DNA of 64,000 nt from Streptomyces sp. SJL17-4 (lineage in GTDB: Bacteria > Actinomycetota > Actinomycetes > Streptomycetales > Streptomycetaceae), in NCBI RefSeq assembly GCF_036826855.1, contig NZ_CP104578.1:5181501-5245500 (forward strand). Reading direction: 5' to 3'. The position numbers and the translations under genes are program-made. The notes under the pieces were generated by a model that was not told the DNA's origin, did no database searches, and was given only the letters and a program-made list of their open reading frames with translations. Positions within the stretch are counted from its first letter, which is position 1. The number at the start of each line of letters is the position of its first letter. Below, piece after piece: positions 1 through 8,218 of this stretch.

Positions 1-871
1 CGCCGGGCTCGTCCCGGACGCCGGCCGCGACAAACTCCCCTGGACCACCCTGCGGAACACGGTGCTCGACGCCTGGACCGGCCGCGGCGGCGAGGAGTCC
101 GTCGCCCGCGCCGTCCCCGTCATCGAACTCCTCGACGACGAGGTCGACCTCGCCCCCGCCCGCTATCTCACCGCCCCCGCCGCAGGCGGCACCGCCCCCG
201 AACTCGCCGCCGTCCGAGACCGCCTGGACGAGACCCTGCGCCGCACCCAGGGCCTCGCCCCCACCCCGGTCCCCGCGCGCCCCGCGCCCCGCCCCCTCAC
301 CACCGTCGGCGAACTCGCCCGCACCGGCGCCCTCCAGCTCCGTACGGGCGGCTCGGGCACGGCCCCCGCCGGCGGCGGCGTGCCCGTCCTCACCGAGCAC
401 GACGTGCTGTCCGGCGGCGCGCCCTCCGGCACCCTCCCCGCCGGAGGCGGCCCGGGCGAGGAGCGCGAGGAGCCCGTCCTCGTCGCCGAGGGCGATGTCG
501 TCGTCCCCGTCCTCGGCGGCGGCTCCGTCGCCCGGGTCGTGGACGCCGCCACCGCCGGCGCGGCCCTCGGCCGCAACCTCCAGCTCCTGCGGCCCGAACC
601 GGCCGCCCTCGACCCCTGGTTCCTCGCCGGATTCCTGCGCGGCACCGCCAACAACCGGCAGGCCAGCAGCTTCGCCTCGACCGCGACGCGGCTCGACGTC
701 CGCCGCCTCCAGCTGCCCCGGCTGCCCCTGGCCGACCAGCGCCGGCACGGCGCCCACTTCAAGTCGCTCGCCGAGTTCGAGGAGGCCCTGCGGCTCGCCG
801 CCCGCCTCGGCGAGCAGCTGGTCCAGGGGCTGTACGACGGTCTCGCGGACGGAAGTGTGGAGCCCGCGTGA
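1..871 (+). CDS. N-6 DNA methylase, C-terminal part (5' end outside window)
   Basis: The frame is open to the left edge (first full codon at base 2) and ends at TGA 869-871, so only about the last 289 residues are present. The visible part looks like the tail of a HsdM-like adenine methyltransferase fused to a type I specificity-like region: a partner-helix-like stretch, then GELARTGALQ, a segment with EGDVVVPVLGG and GRNLQLLRPE, and a final LPLADQRRHGAHFKSL helix, all typical of HsdS target-recognition half domains. The catalytic NPPY and SAM motifs must lie upstream of the window. No nuclease gene follows, so it may be an orphan methylase; this cannot be decided from here. The family call is fairly confident from the TRD-like tail, the exact role is not. 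Confidence 0.7.
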   Translation, partial: AGLVPDAGRDKLPWTTLRNTVLDAWTGRGGEESVARAVPVIELLDDEVDLAPARYLTAPAAGGTAPELAAVRDRLDETLRRTQGLAPTPVPARPAPRPLTTVGELARTGALQLRTGGSGTAPAGGGVPVLTEHDVLSGGAPSGTLPAGGGPGEEREEPVLVAEGDVVVPVLGGGSVARVVDAATAGAALGRNLQLLRPEPAALDPWFLAGFLRGTANNRQASSFASTATRLDVRRLQLPRLPLADQRRHGAHFKSLAEFEEALRLAARLGEQLVQGLYDGLADGSVEPA

Positions 872-938
872 AGGCCGTCATACTCTCTTGGTCTGATCAA
901 CCGTAGTGGCCTGATCATCCGTCCCGGGGGAGCGTCGT

Positions 939-1691
939 ATGTACGGTCAGGTGCCCACACCCGCGGCCCCGCCCGCACCCGCACCGCCGCGGGCCACCGG
1001 CCCGTCGGCGGCCACGATCACCGTCCGGGTCCTCATCACGGTCCTGGTGGTCCTGTCGCTCGGCTTCCTCGCGTGGGTCGCCATGCTCCGGATCGCGATC
1101 ATGCGGCGCACCGGGCGTGACTGGACGCTCTTCTGGGCCCAGTTGGTCCTGAACATCGGGTGTGTGGTGCCGCTGGAGCAGCGGTTCGCCGACACCTGGA
1201 TGAACACCGCGGGCATGATCGTGCTGCTCGTGCAGATGGCGATCGTGACCTGCTACTTCCTGGTGGTCGACATCCGGCACCACCAGCCGGCTCCCGTCGT
1301 GATCATGATGCCGCCGCCGTCCCCGGCGCCCCACTTGCCGCCGCATCAGCAGCCGCAGGCGTACCCGTACGGCACGCCGTCGTCGGGGTACGCCACTCCC
1401 GGATACGCCACGCCGGGGTACGGCTACCCGCCGGCCGCCGCCACGACCCCGAGCCCGGTGCCGGGCCAGGCACCGGCGCCGGGCCAGGCACCGGTGCTGG
1501 GCCAGGCTCCGGGCCAGGCCTCGGGCCCGGTCCAGGGCGCGGCGCCGGGTCCGTACGTCCCCACCCCGCCCGCGGGCCAGGTCCCACCACCCCTTCCCGG
1601 TCACGCCCCCCGCATCGACCAGGTCCGCGCCGAGCTCGACGAGCTCAGTGACCTGCTGCGGCAGGCCGGGGAAGACGACGGTCGGGCATGA
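939..1691 (+). CDS. Membrane protein coupled to a Ser/Thr kinase
   Basis: 250-residue protein with two hydrophobic helices (about residues 25-48 and 88-110) and a C-terminal half rich in Pro, Gly, Gln and Tyr with repeats such as APGQAP, ending in a charged helix (IDQVRAELDELSDLL). I do not recognise a named family. The ATG at 939 follows GGGGGAG at a good distance. Its TGA overlaps the ATG of the kinase gene (ATGA at 1688-1691), so the two are translationally coupled and the protein probably acts with the kinase at the membrane, for instance as partner or substrate. That function is inference. Confidence 0.75.
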   Translation: MYGQVPTPAAPPAPAPPRATGPSAATITVRVLITVLVVLSLGFLAWVAMLRIAIMRRTGRDWTLFWAQLVLNIGCVVPLEQRFADTWMNTAGMIVLLVQMAIVTCYFLVVDIRHHQPAPVVIMMPPPSPAPHLPPHQQPQAYPYGTPSSGYATPGYATPGYGYPPAAATTPSPVPGQAPAPGQAPVLGQAPGQASGPVQGAAPGPYVPTPPAGQVPPPLPGHAPRIDQVRAELDELSDLLRQAGEDDGRA

Positions 1692-3367
1692 ACGGGCGGG
1701 TGATCGGCGGGCGTTACGAGCTCGCCACCGTCATCGGGCAGGGCGGCATGGGCCAGGTCTGGACGGCGTACGACCGCAGGCTCGACCGCCGGGTCGCGGT
1801 GAAGCTGCTCCGGCCGGCCACCATGGCGGGCCCGGCCACCGCCGCCGACGAACTGCGCCGCCGCTTCGTGCGCGAGTGCCGGGTGACCGCCCATGTCGAC
1901 CACCCCGGTCTCGTCACCGTCCACGACGCGGGCAGCGAGGGCGAGGACCTGTACCTCGTCATGCAGTACGTGCAGGGCGCCGACCTCGCCGACCACCTCG
2001 CCGAGCACGACCCGTACCCCTGGGGGTGGGCGGTCAGCGTCGCCGCGCAGCTGTGCGCCGTGCTCGCGGCCGTCCACGCCGTGCCGATCGTGCACCGCGA
2101 CCTCAAACCGCGGAACGTGATGGTCCGCCCCGACGGGTCCGTCATCGTCCTCGACCTCGGCGTCGCCTCCGTCCTGGACAGCGACACCACCCGCCTCACC
2201 CACACCGGTTCCCCCATCGGCAGCCCCGCCTACATGGCGCCCGAGCAGGCCATGGGCGGCGCCGTCGGACCCTCCACCGACCTGTACGCGCTCGGTGCGC
2301 TGCTGCACGAACTCCTCAGCGGGAACGTGCCCTTCGTCGGCTCCACCGCGCTCGGCGTCCTCCACCGCCATCTGTACGAGCCTCCCGTACCGCTCCGTCA
2401 GCTGCGCCCCGAGGTTCCCGAGCCCCTCGAAGCACTCGTGCTCCGGCTGCTCGCCAAGGACCCGCGGGAGCGGCCGTCCGGCGCGCACGAGGTGTACGAA
2501 CAGCTGCTGCCGCTGCTCCCCGCGCGCGGGGCCCCGGCCGGGCCGATGGACCCGACCCGGCCGTTCCTCCGCCCGCACGCGCCCTGGCCGGACCGCCCGG
2601 CTGCGGCCGCACCGGCAGCCGTGCAGGCGGTGGCACCGGCGGCCGTACCGGCGGCGCCTGTCGCACCCGTCGCACCGGTCGCACCGGTCGTTCCGGCGCA
2701 GGCCCCGCCGCCGCCCCTGCCCGCGACCGCTCCCGGGGGCGACCCGAGGGCCGCGTATCCGCCGCCGGGCGTCTCCACTCCCGTCGCCCCCGCCACCCCC
2801 GTGGCTCCCGCCCGCCCCGACGTCGCCGCCGCCGTCGACGAGGTCAAGCGGCTGCTGGGGGAGGGGGCGCTCACCCAGGCCGTCGACATGCTCGGCGGGA
2901 TCCTGCCCGCCGCGGCGGCCGAGCACGGCGAGGGGTCGCCGGTCGTCCGCATCCTGCGCAAGCAGTACGCGTCCACGCTGATGGACGACGGCCAGTACCG
3001 GCGTGCACTGCCCGAGCTGCGCCGACTCGCGGCGGACCGTGACGCGGAGGCCGGGCCGGCGGATCCGCAGGCTCTTCAATTCCGTTATGACGCCGCCCTG
3101 TGCCTGGAGCAGTTGGGGGAGACGGCCGCCGCGCTCACCGAGTTCCGTGCGGTCCTGCCGTACTACGAGGGCGATCCGGCCCGTGCCTTCGACATCCGGC
3201 AGCGGATCGGGCTGCTGCTCGTGGCGACGGGGGAGCACGCGGCCGGACAGGACCAGCTCCAGCGGCTGCTGTTCGACGCGGAGCGCGCGTTCGGCCCGTA
3301 TCACCCGCTTCCGGCGGACTTGCGGCGCGTGCTGGAGCACCAGCGTCAACTGGGCCCGCGCTCCTGA
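1688..3367 (+). CDS. Serine/threonine protein kinase with C-terminal TPR-like region
   Basis: Hanks-type kinase of 559 residues. The kinase domain (about 8-270) starts at YELATVIGQGGMGQVW, with Lys39 in VAVKLL, the catalytic loop HRDLKPRN (Asp138, Lys140, Asn143), DLG in place of DFG at 156-158 and MAPEQ at 183-187, so it looks active. It lacks a transmembrane helix and PASTA domains; a Pro/Ala linker (about 278-385) leads to a helical C-terminal region (about 386-559) that resembles tetratricopeptide repeats (QYRRALPELRRLA, LCLEQLGETAAALTEFR). It is therefore a soluble kinase, perhaps brought to the membrane by the coupled upstream gene. Substrates are not evident. Confidence 0.92.
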   Translation: MNGRVIGGRYELATVIGQGGMGQVWTAYDRRLDRRVAVKLLRPATMAGPATAADELRRRFVRECRVTAHVDHPGLVTVHDAGSEGEDLYLVMQYVQGADLADHLAEHDPYPWGWAVSVAAQLCAVLAAVHAVPIVHRDLKPRNVMVRPDGSVIVLDLGVASVLDSDTTRLTHTGSPIGSPAYMAPEQAMGGAVGPSTDLYALGALLHELLSGNVPFVGSTALGVLHRHLYEPPVPLRQLRPEVPEPLEALVLRLLAKDPRERPSGAHEVYEQLLPLLPARGAPAGPMDPTRPFLRPHAPWPDRPAAAAPAAVQAVAPAAVPAAPVAPVAPVAPVVPAQAPPPPLPATAPGGDPRAAYPPPGVSTPVAPATPVAPARPDVAAAVDEVKRLLGEGALTQAVDMLGGILPAAAAEHGEGSPVVRILRKQYASTLMDDGQYRRALPELRRLAADRDAEAGPADPQALQFRYDAALCLEQLGETAAALTEFRAVLPYYEGDPARAFDIRQRIGLLLVATGEHAAGQDQLQRLLFDAERAFGPYHPLPADLRRVLEHQRQLGPRS

Positions 3368-3488
3368 CGGAGAGCCAGAATCACGAGTCGACAACTGATC
3401 GGTGAACAGATCCCCGTGATCCTTTTTGTCGCTTTTGATGCATGTAGCGTTCGCGTCTGATCATGTTCACGTCCCCAAGGAATCCCTC

Positions 3489-3887
3489 ATGACGACGCCG
3501 CCCGCGCCCTTCACCCCCGAGCAGCCCGCCGCCCCGGAGCAGCCCGCCGCCCCCGCGAAGAAGGGCAGCCGCATCCTCAAGCAGGTCGGCGGTGTCGTCG
3601 TCGCGATCGCCATCGCCCTCGGCGTGAAGTTCGGCCTTCCGTACCTCACCGGCGAGGCCCCCGTGCACGCCAAGGCCGGCGAGTGCGTCACCGTGACGGG
3701 CCCGGACAACGACCCCAAGGTCGACACCACGGACTGCTCCTCGGGCAAGGCCGACCTGTTCAAGGTCGTCAAGGTCATCGACGACACCTTCGACGTGAAC
3801 AAGTGCGGCACGGAGCTGTCGGCGCTCGCGCAGCAGCTGGAGTCGGACAAGTTCGTGCTGTGCCTGGAAGAGGTCCCCGCGAAGTAG
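3489..3887 (+). CDS. Small membrane-anchored protein, LppU/SCO3897-like
   Basis: 132 residues from ATG 3489, chosen because AAGGA lies 8 bases upstream; an in-frame start 63 bases earlier has no ribosome site. Residues 1-25 are Pro/Ala-rich, one transmembrane helix follows (about 32-52), and the outer domain holds four cysteines (GECVTVTG, TTDCSSG, NKCG, LCLEE) that could form two disulfides. The pattern AGxCV...DC...C...C resembles the small LppU/SCO3897-type proteins of actinomycetes, a name I give from memory. No function is known. A strong terminator follows at once. Confidence 0.75.
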   Translation: MTTPPAPFTPEQPAAPEQPAAPAKKGSRILKQVGGVVVAIAIALGVKFGLPYLTGEAPVHAKAGECVTVTGPDNDPKVDTTDCSSGKADLFKVVKVIDDTFDVNKCGTELSALAQQLESDKFVLCLEEVPAK

Positions 3888-3908
3888 TTCGCGCGCACCC
3901 GCACGTCC

Positions 3909-3948
3909 GGGAAGGGCCGGAACCCCCGCAGGGGTTCCGGCCCTTCCC
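3909..3948. terminator. Bidirectional intrinsic terminator
   Basis: Perfect 18-bp inverted repeat (left arm 3909-3926, right arm 3931-3948, loop of 4) between the convergent genes ending at 3887 (+) and 3975 (-). No U-tract, as is usual in high-G+C actinomycetes. Confidence 0.85.
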
Positions 3949-3974
3949 GCATTCCGAGCCCGACCGCGTGCTCG

Positions 3975-4487
3975 CTACGGCCGGCCGACGGGCTCCGGGT
4001 TCGCCGGGTTCGCCGGGTCCGCCGGGGTCGCCGGGGTCGCCGGGTCGGCCCCGTGCTCCGGTGTCGCTCCGGGCTTCGGTACTGCCCCGGGCTTCGGATC
4101 GGCCCCGACCCCGGCCCCGGGCCCCCGCGGCGTCCCCGGCTCGGGTGCCGCTCCCGGCCCGGTGACCGACGGGGCGACCGCGGAGGGGGTGGGCCTGACC
4201 GGGGACTCGCTGACACCCGGGGGCCGGGCGGGCGGCGCCGGAGTGGGGGAGACCGTGCCGGAGGGCACCAGGAAGAACAGGTACGCGGCCGCCACGGCCG
4301 CCGCCGCGGCGACGGCCCCCAGCGAGGCGAACGCGACTCCGCGCACCCGCCGCAGCCCCCAGCCGCGCCCCTCCGGAGGCTCGTCACGGCGCAGGTCCCG
4401 GTACGTGACGAGGGCTGCTCGCGCGGCGAACGCGGCGCGCAGCCGCTCCTCGGTGACGGTGAGGGGGTCCTCGGCACGCGGTCTCAT
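3975..4487 (-). CDS. Putative membrane anti-sigma-like protein
   Basis: 170-residue protein whose ATG (4487) overlaps the stop of the sigma factor gene (ATGA), a layout typical of sigma/anti-sigma pairs. N-terminal cytosolic part of about 48 residues (LTVTEERLRAAFAARAALV), one transmembrane helix at about 49-73, then a long Pro/Ala outer tail with PATPADPANPANPEP-type repeats encoded by a run of 9-base repeats near 3990-4050. I see no HxxxCxxC zinc motif, so it is not a classical ZAS anti-sigma. Anti-sigma role is inferred from context and topology only. Confidence 0.7.
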   Translation of the reverse strand: MRPRAEDPLTVTEERLRAAFAARAALVTYRDLRRDEPPEGRGWGLRRVRGVAFASLGAVAAAAAVAAAYLFFLVPSGTVSPTPAPPARPPGVSESPVRPTPSAVAPSVTGPGAAPEPGTPRGPGAGVGADPKPGAVPKPGATPEHGADPATPATPADPANPANPEPVGRP

Positions 4488-5146
4488 CGGCCCGCCTCCA
4501 GCTTCTTCTCCAGGGCGTCGAGCGCACGGCTCGCGGTCGACTTCACCGTGCCGCGCGAGAGCCCGAGCGTCTGCGCGATCTGCGCCTCGGTCAGCTCCGA
4601 CCAGTAGCGCAGGACGAGGACCTCGCGCTGGCGCCGGGTCAGCTGCGCGAGCGCGTCGAGCACGTGCCGGTGCTCCTCGGCGAGCAGCAGCCCCTCGTCG
4701 ACGGGTGGCTCCGAGACCGGGTGGGGCGGGGTGTACGCGCGCGCGGTGCGGCGCCTGCGCAGGACGGAACGGGCGGCGTTGACCACGGCGGTGTGCAGGT
4801 ACGCGCCCGGGTCCTGGAGCCCGTGCAGGGAGGTGCCGTACGTCCGGCACACGGCGGCGAACGCGTCCTGGACGACGTCCTCGGCGCTGTGCAGGTCGTC
4901 GACGAGGAACAGCGCGAGCCGCACCATGTCGAGCCGCCGGGCCCGGTACAGCTCGGTGAGCGTGGGCGGCGGCCCCTGGTCCTCCGGGGCGTCCACCGCG
5001 CGCAGTTGCCGTCCCCGTACGTCTCCGGGCACGTCGTCGACCCGGGTCCGTGTCCGGGTCCGGGGCATACGGGCGAGCAGCCGGGCCCACCAGGGCGACG
5101 GCCGGTCTGTGGGTCCGGGAGCGGGTATGGCGTACGACAACTGCAC
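4484..5146 (-). CDS. ECF-type RNA polymerase sigma factor
   Basis: 220 residues from GTG 5146, which has GAGGA 7 bases upstream; a TTG start at 5197 in the same frame has none. Region 2 (about 65-130: DDLHSAEDVVQDAFAAVCR and YLHTAVVNAARSVLRRRR) and region 4 (about 165-215: RQREVLVLRYW, then the helix-turn-helix EAQIAQTLGLSRGTVKSTASRAL) are clear. There is no region 1.1 or 3, so it is a group 4 factor, SigE-family in appearance. It is translationally coupled to the membrane protein downstream and lies 92 bases behind the Ala/Pro-rich protein gene, with which it may share a transcript. Confidence 0.92.
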   Translation of the reverse strand: MQLSYAIPAPGPTDRPSPWWARLLARMPRTRTRTRVDDVPGDVRGRQLRAVDAPEDQGPPPTLTELYRARRLDMVRLALFLVDDLHSAEDVVQDAFAAVCRTYGTSLHGLQDPGAYLHTAVVNAARSVLRRRRTARAYTPPHPVSEPPVDEGLLLAEEHRHVLDALAQLTRRQREVLVLRYWSELTEAQIAQTLGLSRGTVKSTASRALDALEKKLEAGR

Positions 5147-5238
5147 GGTCCTCGATCCGTTGCGGGACGGAGGGGCGACCGGGCCGGACCTGCGCAAGCC
5201 CGGCCGGGCCGCCCGCTCCGCGGTGCTACCGCGTGCTG

Positions 5239-5691
5239 CTACTTCTGGACGCGGGGCGCGGCCGGAGCCGGGGCGGCGGGCGCGGGGGTGGCCGCCGGAT
5301 TGACCGCGGGGGCCGGGGCGGGGCCGGGCCGGGCCCCGGACTCGGCGGCGGGCGCGGGCGCGGGGGTGGCCGCCGGGCCGGGCGTGCCGGGCGAGACGAC
5401 CTTCGGGGCGACGGGCTTGGCCGCCGGGGCGGGCGTGCCGGGCGCGGCGGCCTTCGGGACGGCCTTCGGGGCGACGGCCGGAGCCGGGGTGGCAGCCGGG
5501 GCGGCCGCCGGAGCTGCCGTCGGGGCCGCGTCCGGGACCGAGACCTTCGGCGCCGCCGGCGCGGGCTGCGGACCGGAGTCGGCGATGGCCTGCGCGGCGA
5601 AGCCGCCGCCGCCGAGGAGGAGCGCGGCACCGGTGATGACGCCCAGGACCCGGGGACGGGGGCGGAAGTTCCGCTTGGCGTGGCTGGACAT
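5239..5691 (-). CDS. Ala/Pro-rich exported protein
   Basis: 150 residues from ATG 5691 (GGGAGAA upstream). A basic N terminus (SSHAKRNFRPRPRVLG) and a hydrophobic stretch (about 19-38) ending in AQAIADS look like a signal peptide; the rest is almost entirely Ala, Pro, Val and Lys with repeats such as APKVVSPGTPGPAATPAP. No enzyme motif. Such sequences occur in cell-wall spanning proteins. It precedes the sigma/anti-sigma pair, so it may be the first gene of that operon and a target of the sigma factor; this is inference. Confidence 0.7.
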   Translation of the reverse strand: MSSHAKRNFRPRPRVLGVITGAALLLGGGGFAAQAIADSGPQPAPAAPKVSVPDAAPTAAPAAAPAATPAPAVAPKAVPKAAAPGTPAPAAKPVAPKVVSPGTPGPAATPAPAPAAESGARPGPAPAPAVNPAATPAPAAPAPAAPRVQK

Positions 5692-5733
5692 GGGGTTCTC
5701 CCGAGGAAGGGGACGGACATGGTCGGGTGGATC

Positions 5734-5785
5734 GGTGTGAAGAGCGCCTTCACACCACCAGACGTGCATCACCCCGCGAGGTTGC
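5734..5785 (-). promoter_or_regulatory. Perfect 9-bp inverted repeat and ECF-like promoter ahead of 5691
   Basis: An inverted repeat with 9-base arms GGTGTGAAG/CTTCACACC and a 5-base centre lies at 5734-5756, 43 bases before the start at 5691. On the minus strand just upstream, GCAACC (5785-5780) and CGTCTG (from 5764) are 15 bases apart, a shape like ECF -35 (AAC) and -10 (CGTC) boxes. If this is the promoter, transcription would begin at the edge of the repeat. The repeat is seen directly; the promoter reading is tentative. Confidence 0.45.
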
Positions 5786-5889
5786 GACCGGACCCGAGAA
5801 AGTTTCCGCCGGGACCGGCAACAGCCACCCGGCCCGCCCGGCCCGCCCGGCGGGCACGGGCACGGGCCCCGGCGCCACGGCCGAGCCCG

Positions 5890-5960
5890 CCGCCCCGGCT
5901 CGGTACGCCGACATGGGGCCGTATGCCGCCCCGGCTCCGTACGTCGACGTGGGCCGTACG
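5890..5960. repeat. Two imperfect 35-36 bp direct repeats
   Basis: Units begin at 5890 and 5926, each starting CCGCCCCGGCTC and containing GTACG and GGGCCGTA. They lie between the stop of the PucR-type regulator gene (6032, minus strand) and the Ala/Pro-rich protein. The remainder of 5786-6031 is low-complexity G+C-rich DNA in which I see no credible gene. Confidence 0.6.
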
Positions 5961-6031
5961 TCGCCCGGGGCCGTACGGCCACCCGTTCGACGCCGCCCCG
6001 CCCCGCCCGCCGCCCCGCCCCGCGACCGTTC

Positions 6032-7093
6032 CTAGTCGCCCAGCAACCGCCATGCCGTCAGGGCCACGCGCGCCCTGGTCAGGCCCGCGGGGGTGGTGAG
6101 GTCCACCGACAGGGCCCTGCCGATCAGGTCGATGCGGCGGGCCACGCTGCTGTGGTGCAGGTGCAGTACGTCGGCGGCCCGGCGCAGCGACCCCGCCGCG
6201 CAGTACGCCTCCAGCGTGTCCAGAGTCTCCCGGGCCCCCTCCTCGGGGCCTCCCGGATCTCCGGCCACCCCGAGGAGCGCCACGACGTCGGGGTTGCCGC
6301 GCAGCACCTCCCTCGGCACCTCCGCGAGCAGCGCCAGCGCGCCCAACTCCGCGTGACCGAGCACCGGTTCGCGCTCGGTGGTGAGACGCAGGGCCGTACG
6401 GGCCTCCCGCCACGCCAGGTCGGGTCCGTCGGCCGCGCCGATGCCCGCGCGTACGCCCGCGGGGAACCGGGCCCGGTCCACGGCCGAGGCCAGGATCACG
6501 CCGACCCCGCCGATCCGTGCCGCCTTCACGGGCCGGCCGGGGCAGACGACTCCGCCCACCTGGTCGAGCGGCAGTCGCGGCGACCGTACGGCGGCCACCC
6601 GGACCGGCTGCCCGGCGGCGAAGCCGAGGAGCCGCAGCGCTCGCGCGCGGGCCGCCTCGTCGGTCTCGGCGCTGATGACCAGCTCGACGAGCGCGGGGTC
6701 CGCCATGGTCGTCCGGGCCGGACCGTACCGTTCGACGGCCCCCGCCACGGCGAGGGCGAGCCGTTCGAGCAGCACCTCGTCGAGCGGGCCGGCCGGGCCG
6801 GACCGCTCCAGCCACACCGTGCCGATCTCCTCGTCGTCGAGGACGACCGGGACCGTGCCGGACGCGGGCCCCGCCGGGCCGGGGGCCTCGCGGCCGTCGG
6901 GCGTGACGCGGATCGTCCGCCCGGTGCCGTGGAGTCCGACGCCGGTGACGCACTCGGCGAGACCGGCCGAGGCCCGCGCGAGCGCGGGAAGGTCCACGCG
7001 CCTGCGCATCAGCGTGTCGTAGAACGCGACGATGCGGAGCGCGCCGTCGACGTACGGGTCGAGTCCGGACAGTCGTACGGCCAAAGCCTCCAT
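6032..7093 (-). CDS. PucR/CdaR-type helix-turn-helix regulator
   Basis: 353 residues. The C-terminal domain (about 285-350: LDTLEAYCAAGSLRRAADVL, then LHHSSVARRIDLIGRAL) is the PucR-type HTH in which one round of discontinuous helices binds DNA. The N-terminal two thirds are a GAF-like or CdaR-like sensing region without a motif I can name. It is divergent from an alpha/beta hydrolase gene with 119 bases between starts, so control of that gene is the natural guess. Confidence 0.85.
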   Translation of the reverse strand: MEALAVRLSGLDPYVDGALRIVAFYDTLMRRRVDLPALARASAGLAECVTGVGLHGTGRTIRVTPDGREAPGPAGPASGTVPVVLDDEEIGTVWLERSGPAGPLDEVLLERLALAVAGAVERYGPARTTMADPALVELVISAETDEAARARALRLLGFAAGQPVRVAAVRSPRLPLDQVGGVVCPGRPVKAARIGGVGVILASAVDRARFPAGVRAGIGAADGPDLAWREARTALRLTTEREPVLGHAELGALALLAEVPREVLRGNPDVVALLGVAGDPGGPEEGARETLDTLEAYCAAGSLRRAADVLHLHHSSVARRIDLIGRALSVDLTTPAGLTRARVALTAWRLLGD

Positions 7094-7131
7094 GGCAGCA
7101 GGATAGGAGGACGGGCGGGCGGGACGCGGGC

Positions 7132-7152
7132 GCCGATCGGCGCGCGATCGGC
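7132..7152. promoter_or_regulatory. Inverted repeat between regulator and esterase
   Basis: GCCGATC and GATCGGC form perfect 7-base arms around a 7-base centre, in the divergent intergenic region 7094-7212. The position suggests an operator for the PucR-type regulator, but alternation of G and C makes chance repeats common here. Confidence 0.4.
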
Positions 7153-7212
7153 CCCGGATGCCCGACGGACGGCGGACGACCCGGCGCGGGCGGCTCGCCG
7201 AGGATGACCGTC

Positions 7213-8109
7213 ATGGACCCCGAACTCGAAGCATTCGTACCGCTCTTCCCCCGCACCGACCTCACGGACCCGGTCACCGCGCGGAAGAGCGCCGCCCGAC
7301 TGGCCGCCGCCGTACCGGCCCCCGACACCACGGACATGACCATCGAGGACCACGAGGTTCCCGCCGACCCGCCGGTGCCGGTGCGCGTCTACCGCCCGCA
7401 CGGGGCCCAGGGCGCCGTCGTGTGGCTGCACGGCGGCGGATTCCTCATGGGCGACCTGGACACCGAGCACCCGTGGGCCGCCCGGATCGCGGCCTCCTCC
7501 GGCGCGGTGGTGATCTCGGTGGGCTACCGGCTCGCCCCCGAACACCCCTACCCGGCCGCCCTGGACGACGCGTACGCCGTGCTGGAGTGGGCCGTCGGGC
7601 ACGCGGCCGAACTCGGCGTCGAGCCGGACCGCATCGCGATCGGCGGCCACAGCGCCGGCGCCAATCTCGCGACCGCGGTGGCCCTGCGGGCCCGCGACCG
7701 GCAGGGCCCGCCGATCCGCTTCCAGCTGCTCAACCAGCCGGGGCTCGACGACCGGCAGGACTCGTGGTCGGCGGTGAACTTCACCGACACGCCGTGGTTC
7801 TACCGGGAGAAGATCACGGCCTCGTGGCGCCACTACCTGGGCGGCCGCCCCGCGAGCCCGTACGCCGCCCCGGCCCGCGCCGAGGACCTGACCGGCCTGC
7901 CGCCGGCCTACCTCGCCACCGCCGAGTTCGACCCGAACCGCGACGAGGGCCTCGCGTACGCGCTGCGCCTGCTCCAGGCGGGGGTGTCGGTCGAGATCCA
8001 CCAGTGGCCCGGCACCTTCCACGGTTCGCAGGCGATCCTCTCCGCCGAGGTCTCGCAGCGGCAGAACGCCGAACTCGGCGCCGCCCTGCGCCGAGCCCTG
8101 GCCGGATGA
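7213..8109 (+). CDS. Alpha/beta hydrolase, hormone-sensitive lipase family
   Basis: 298 residues from ATG 7213; GAGGA lies 9 bases upstream of it, while an ATG at 7204 would have no spacing. HGGGF at 73-77 forms the oxyanion hole and Ser147 in GHSAG is the nucleophile; the Asp in EFDPNRDE and the His in GTFHGS complete the triad. YRLAPEHPYPAAL is the usual family segment. No signal peptide, so a cytosolic carboxylesterase or lactone/ester hydrolase acting on small esters. Divergent from the PucR-type regulator. Confidence 0.9.
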   Translation: MDPELEAFVPLFPRTDLTDPVTARKSAARLAAAVPAPDTTDMTIEDHEVPADPPVPVRVYRPHGAQGAVVWLHGGGFLMGDLDTEHPWAARIAASSGAVVISVGYRLAPEHPYPAALDDAYAVLEWAVGHAAELGVEPDRIAIGGHSAGANLATAVALRARDRQGPPIRFQLLNQPGLDDRQDSWSAVNFTDTPWFYREKITASWRHYLGGRPASPYAAPARAEDLTGLPPAYLATAEFDPNRDEGLAYALRLLQAGVSVEIHQWPGTFHGSQAILSAEVSQRQNAELGAALRRALAG

Positions 8110-8218
8110 GCCCGGAGCGCGCACGCCCCCGCACCACTGTCCGCACCCACACCACCGGCCCCACTCACATCGCCGACACCGCCCTCCCGTCGCGCCCGAC
8201 CGAAGGAGTACGTACGCC

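Noticed and set aside
1601..3394. Long open frame on the minus strand across the kinase gene
   Set aside because: Typical shadow of high-G+C coding DNA; low-complexity Arg/Gly-rich product, and the kinase on the plus strand has all motifs.
5727..6035. Possible small gene upstream of the Ala/Pro-rich protein
   Set aside because: Pro/Ala/Arg low complexity produced by G+C-rich repeats, no ribosome site.
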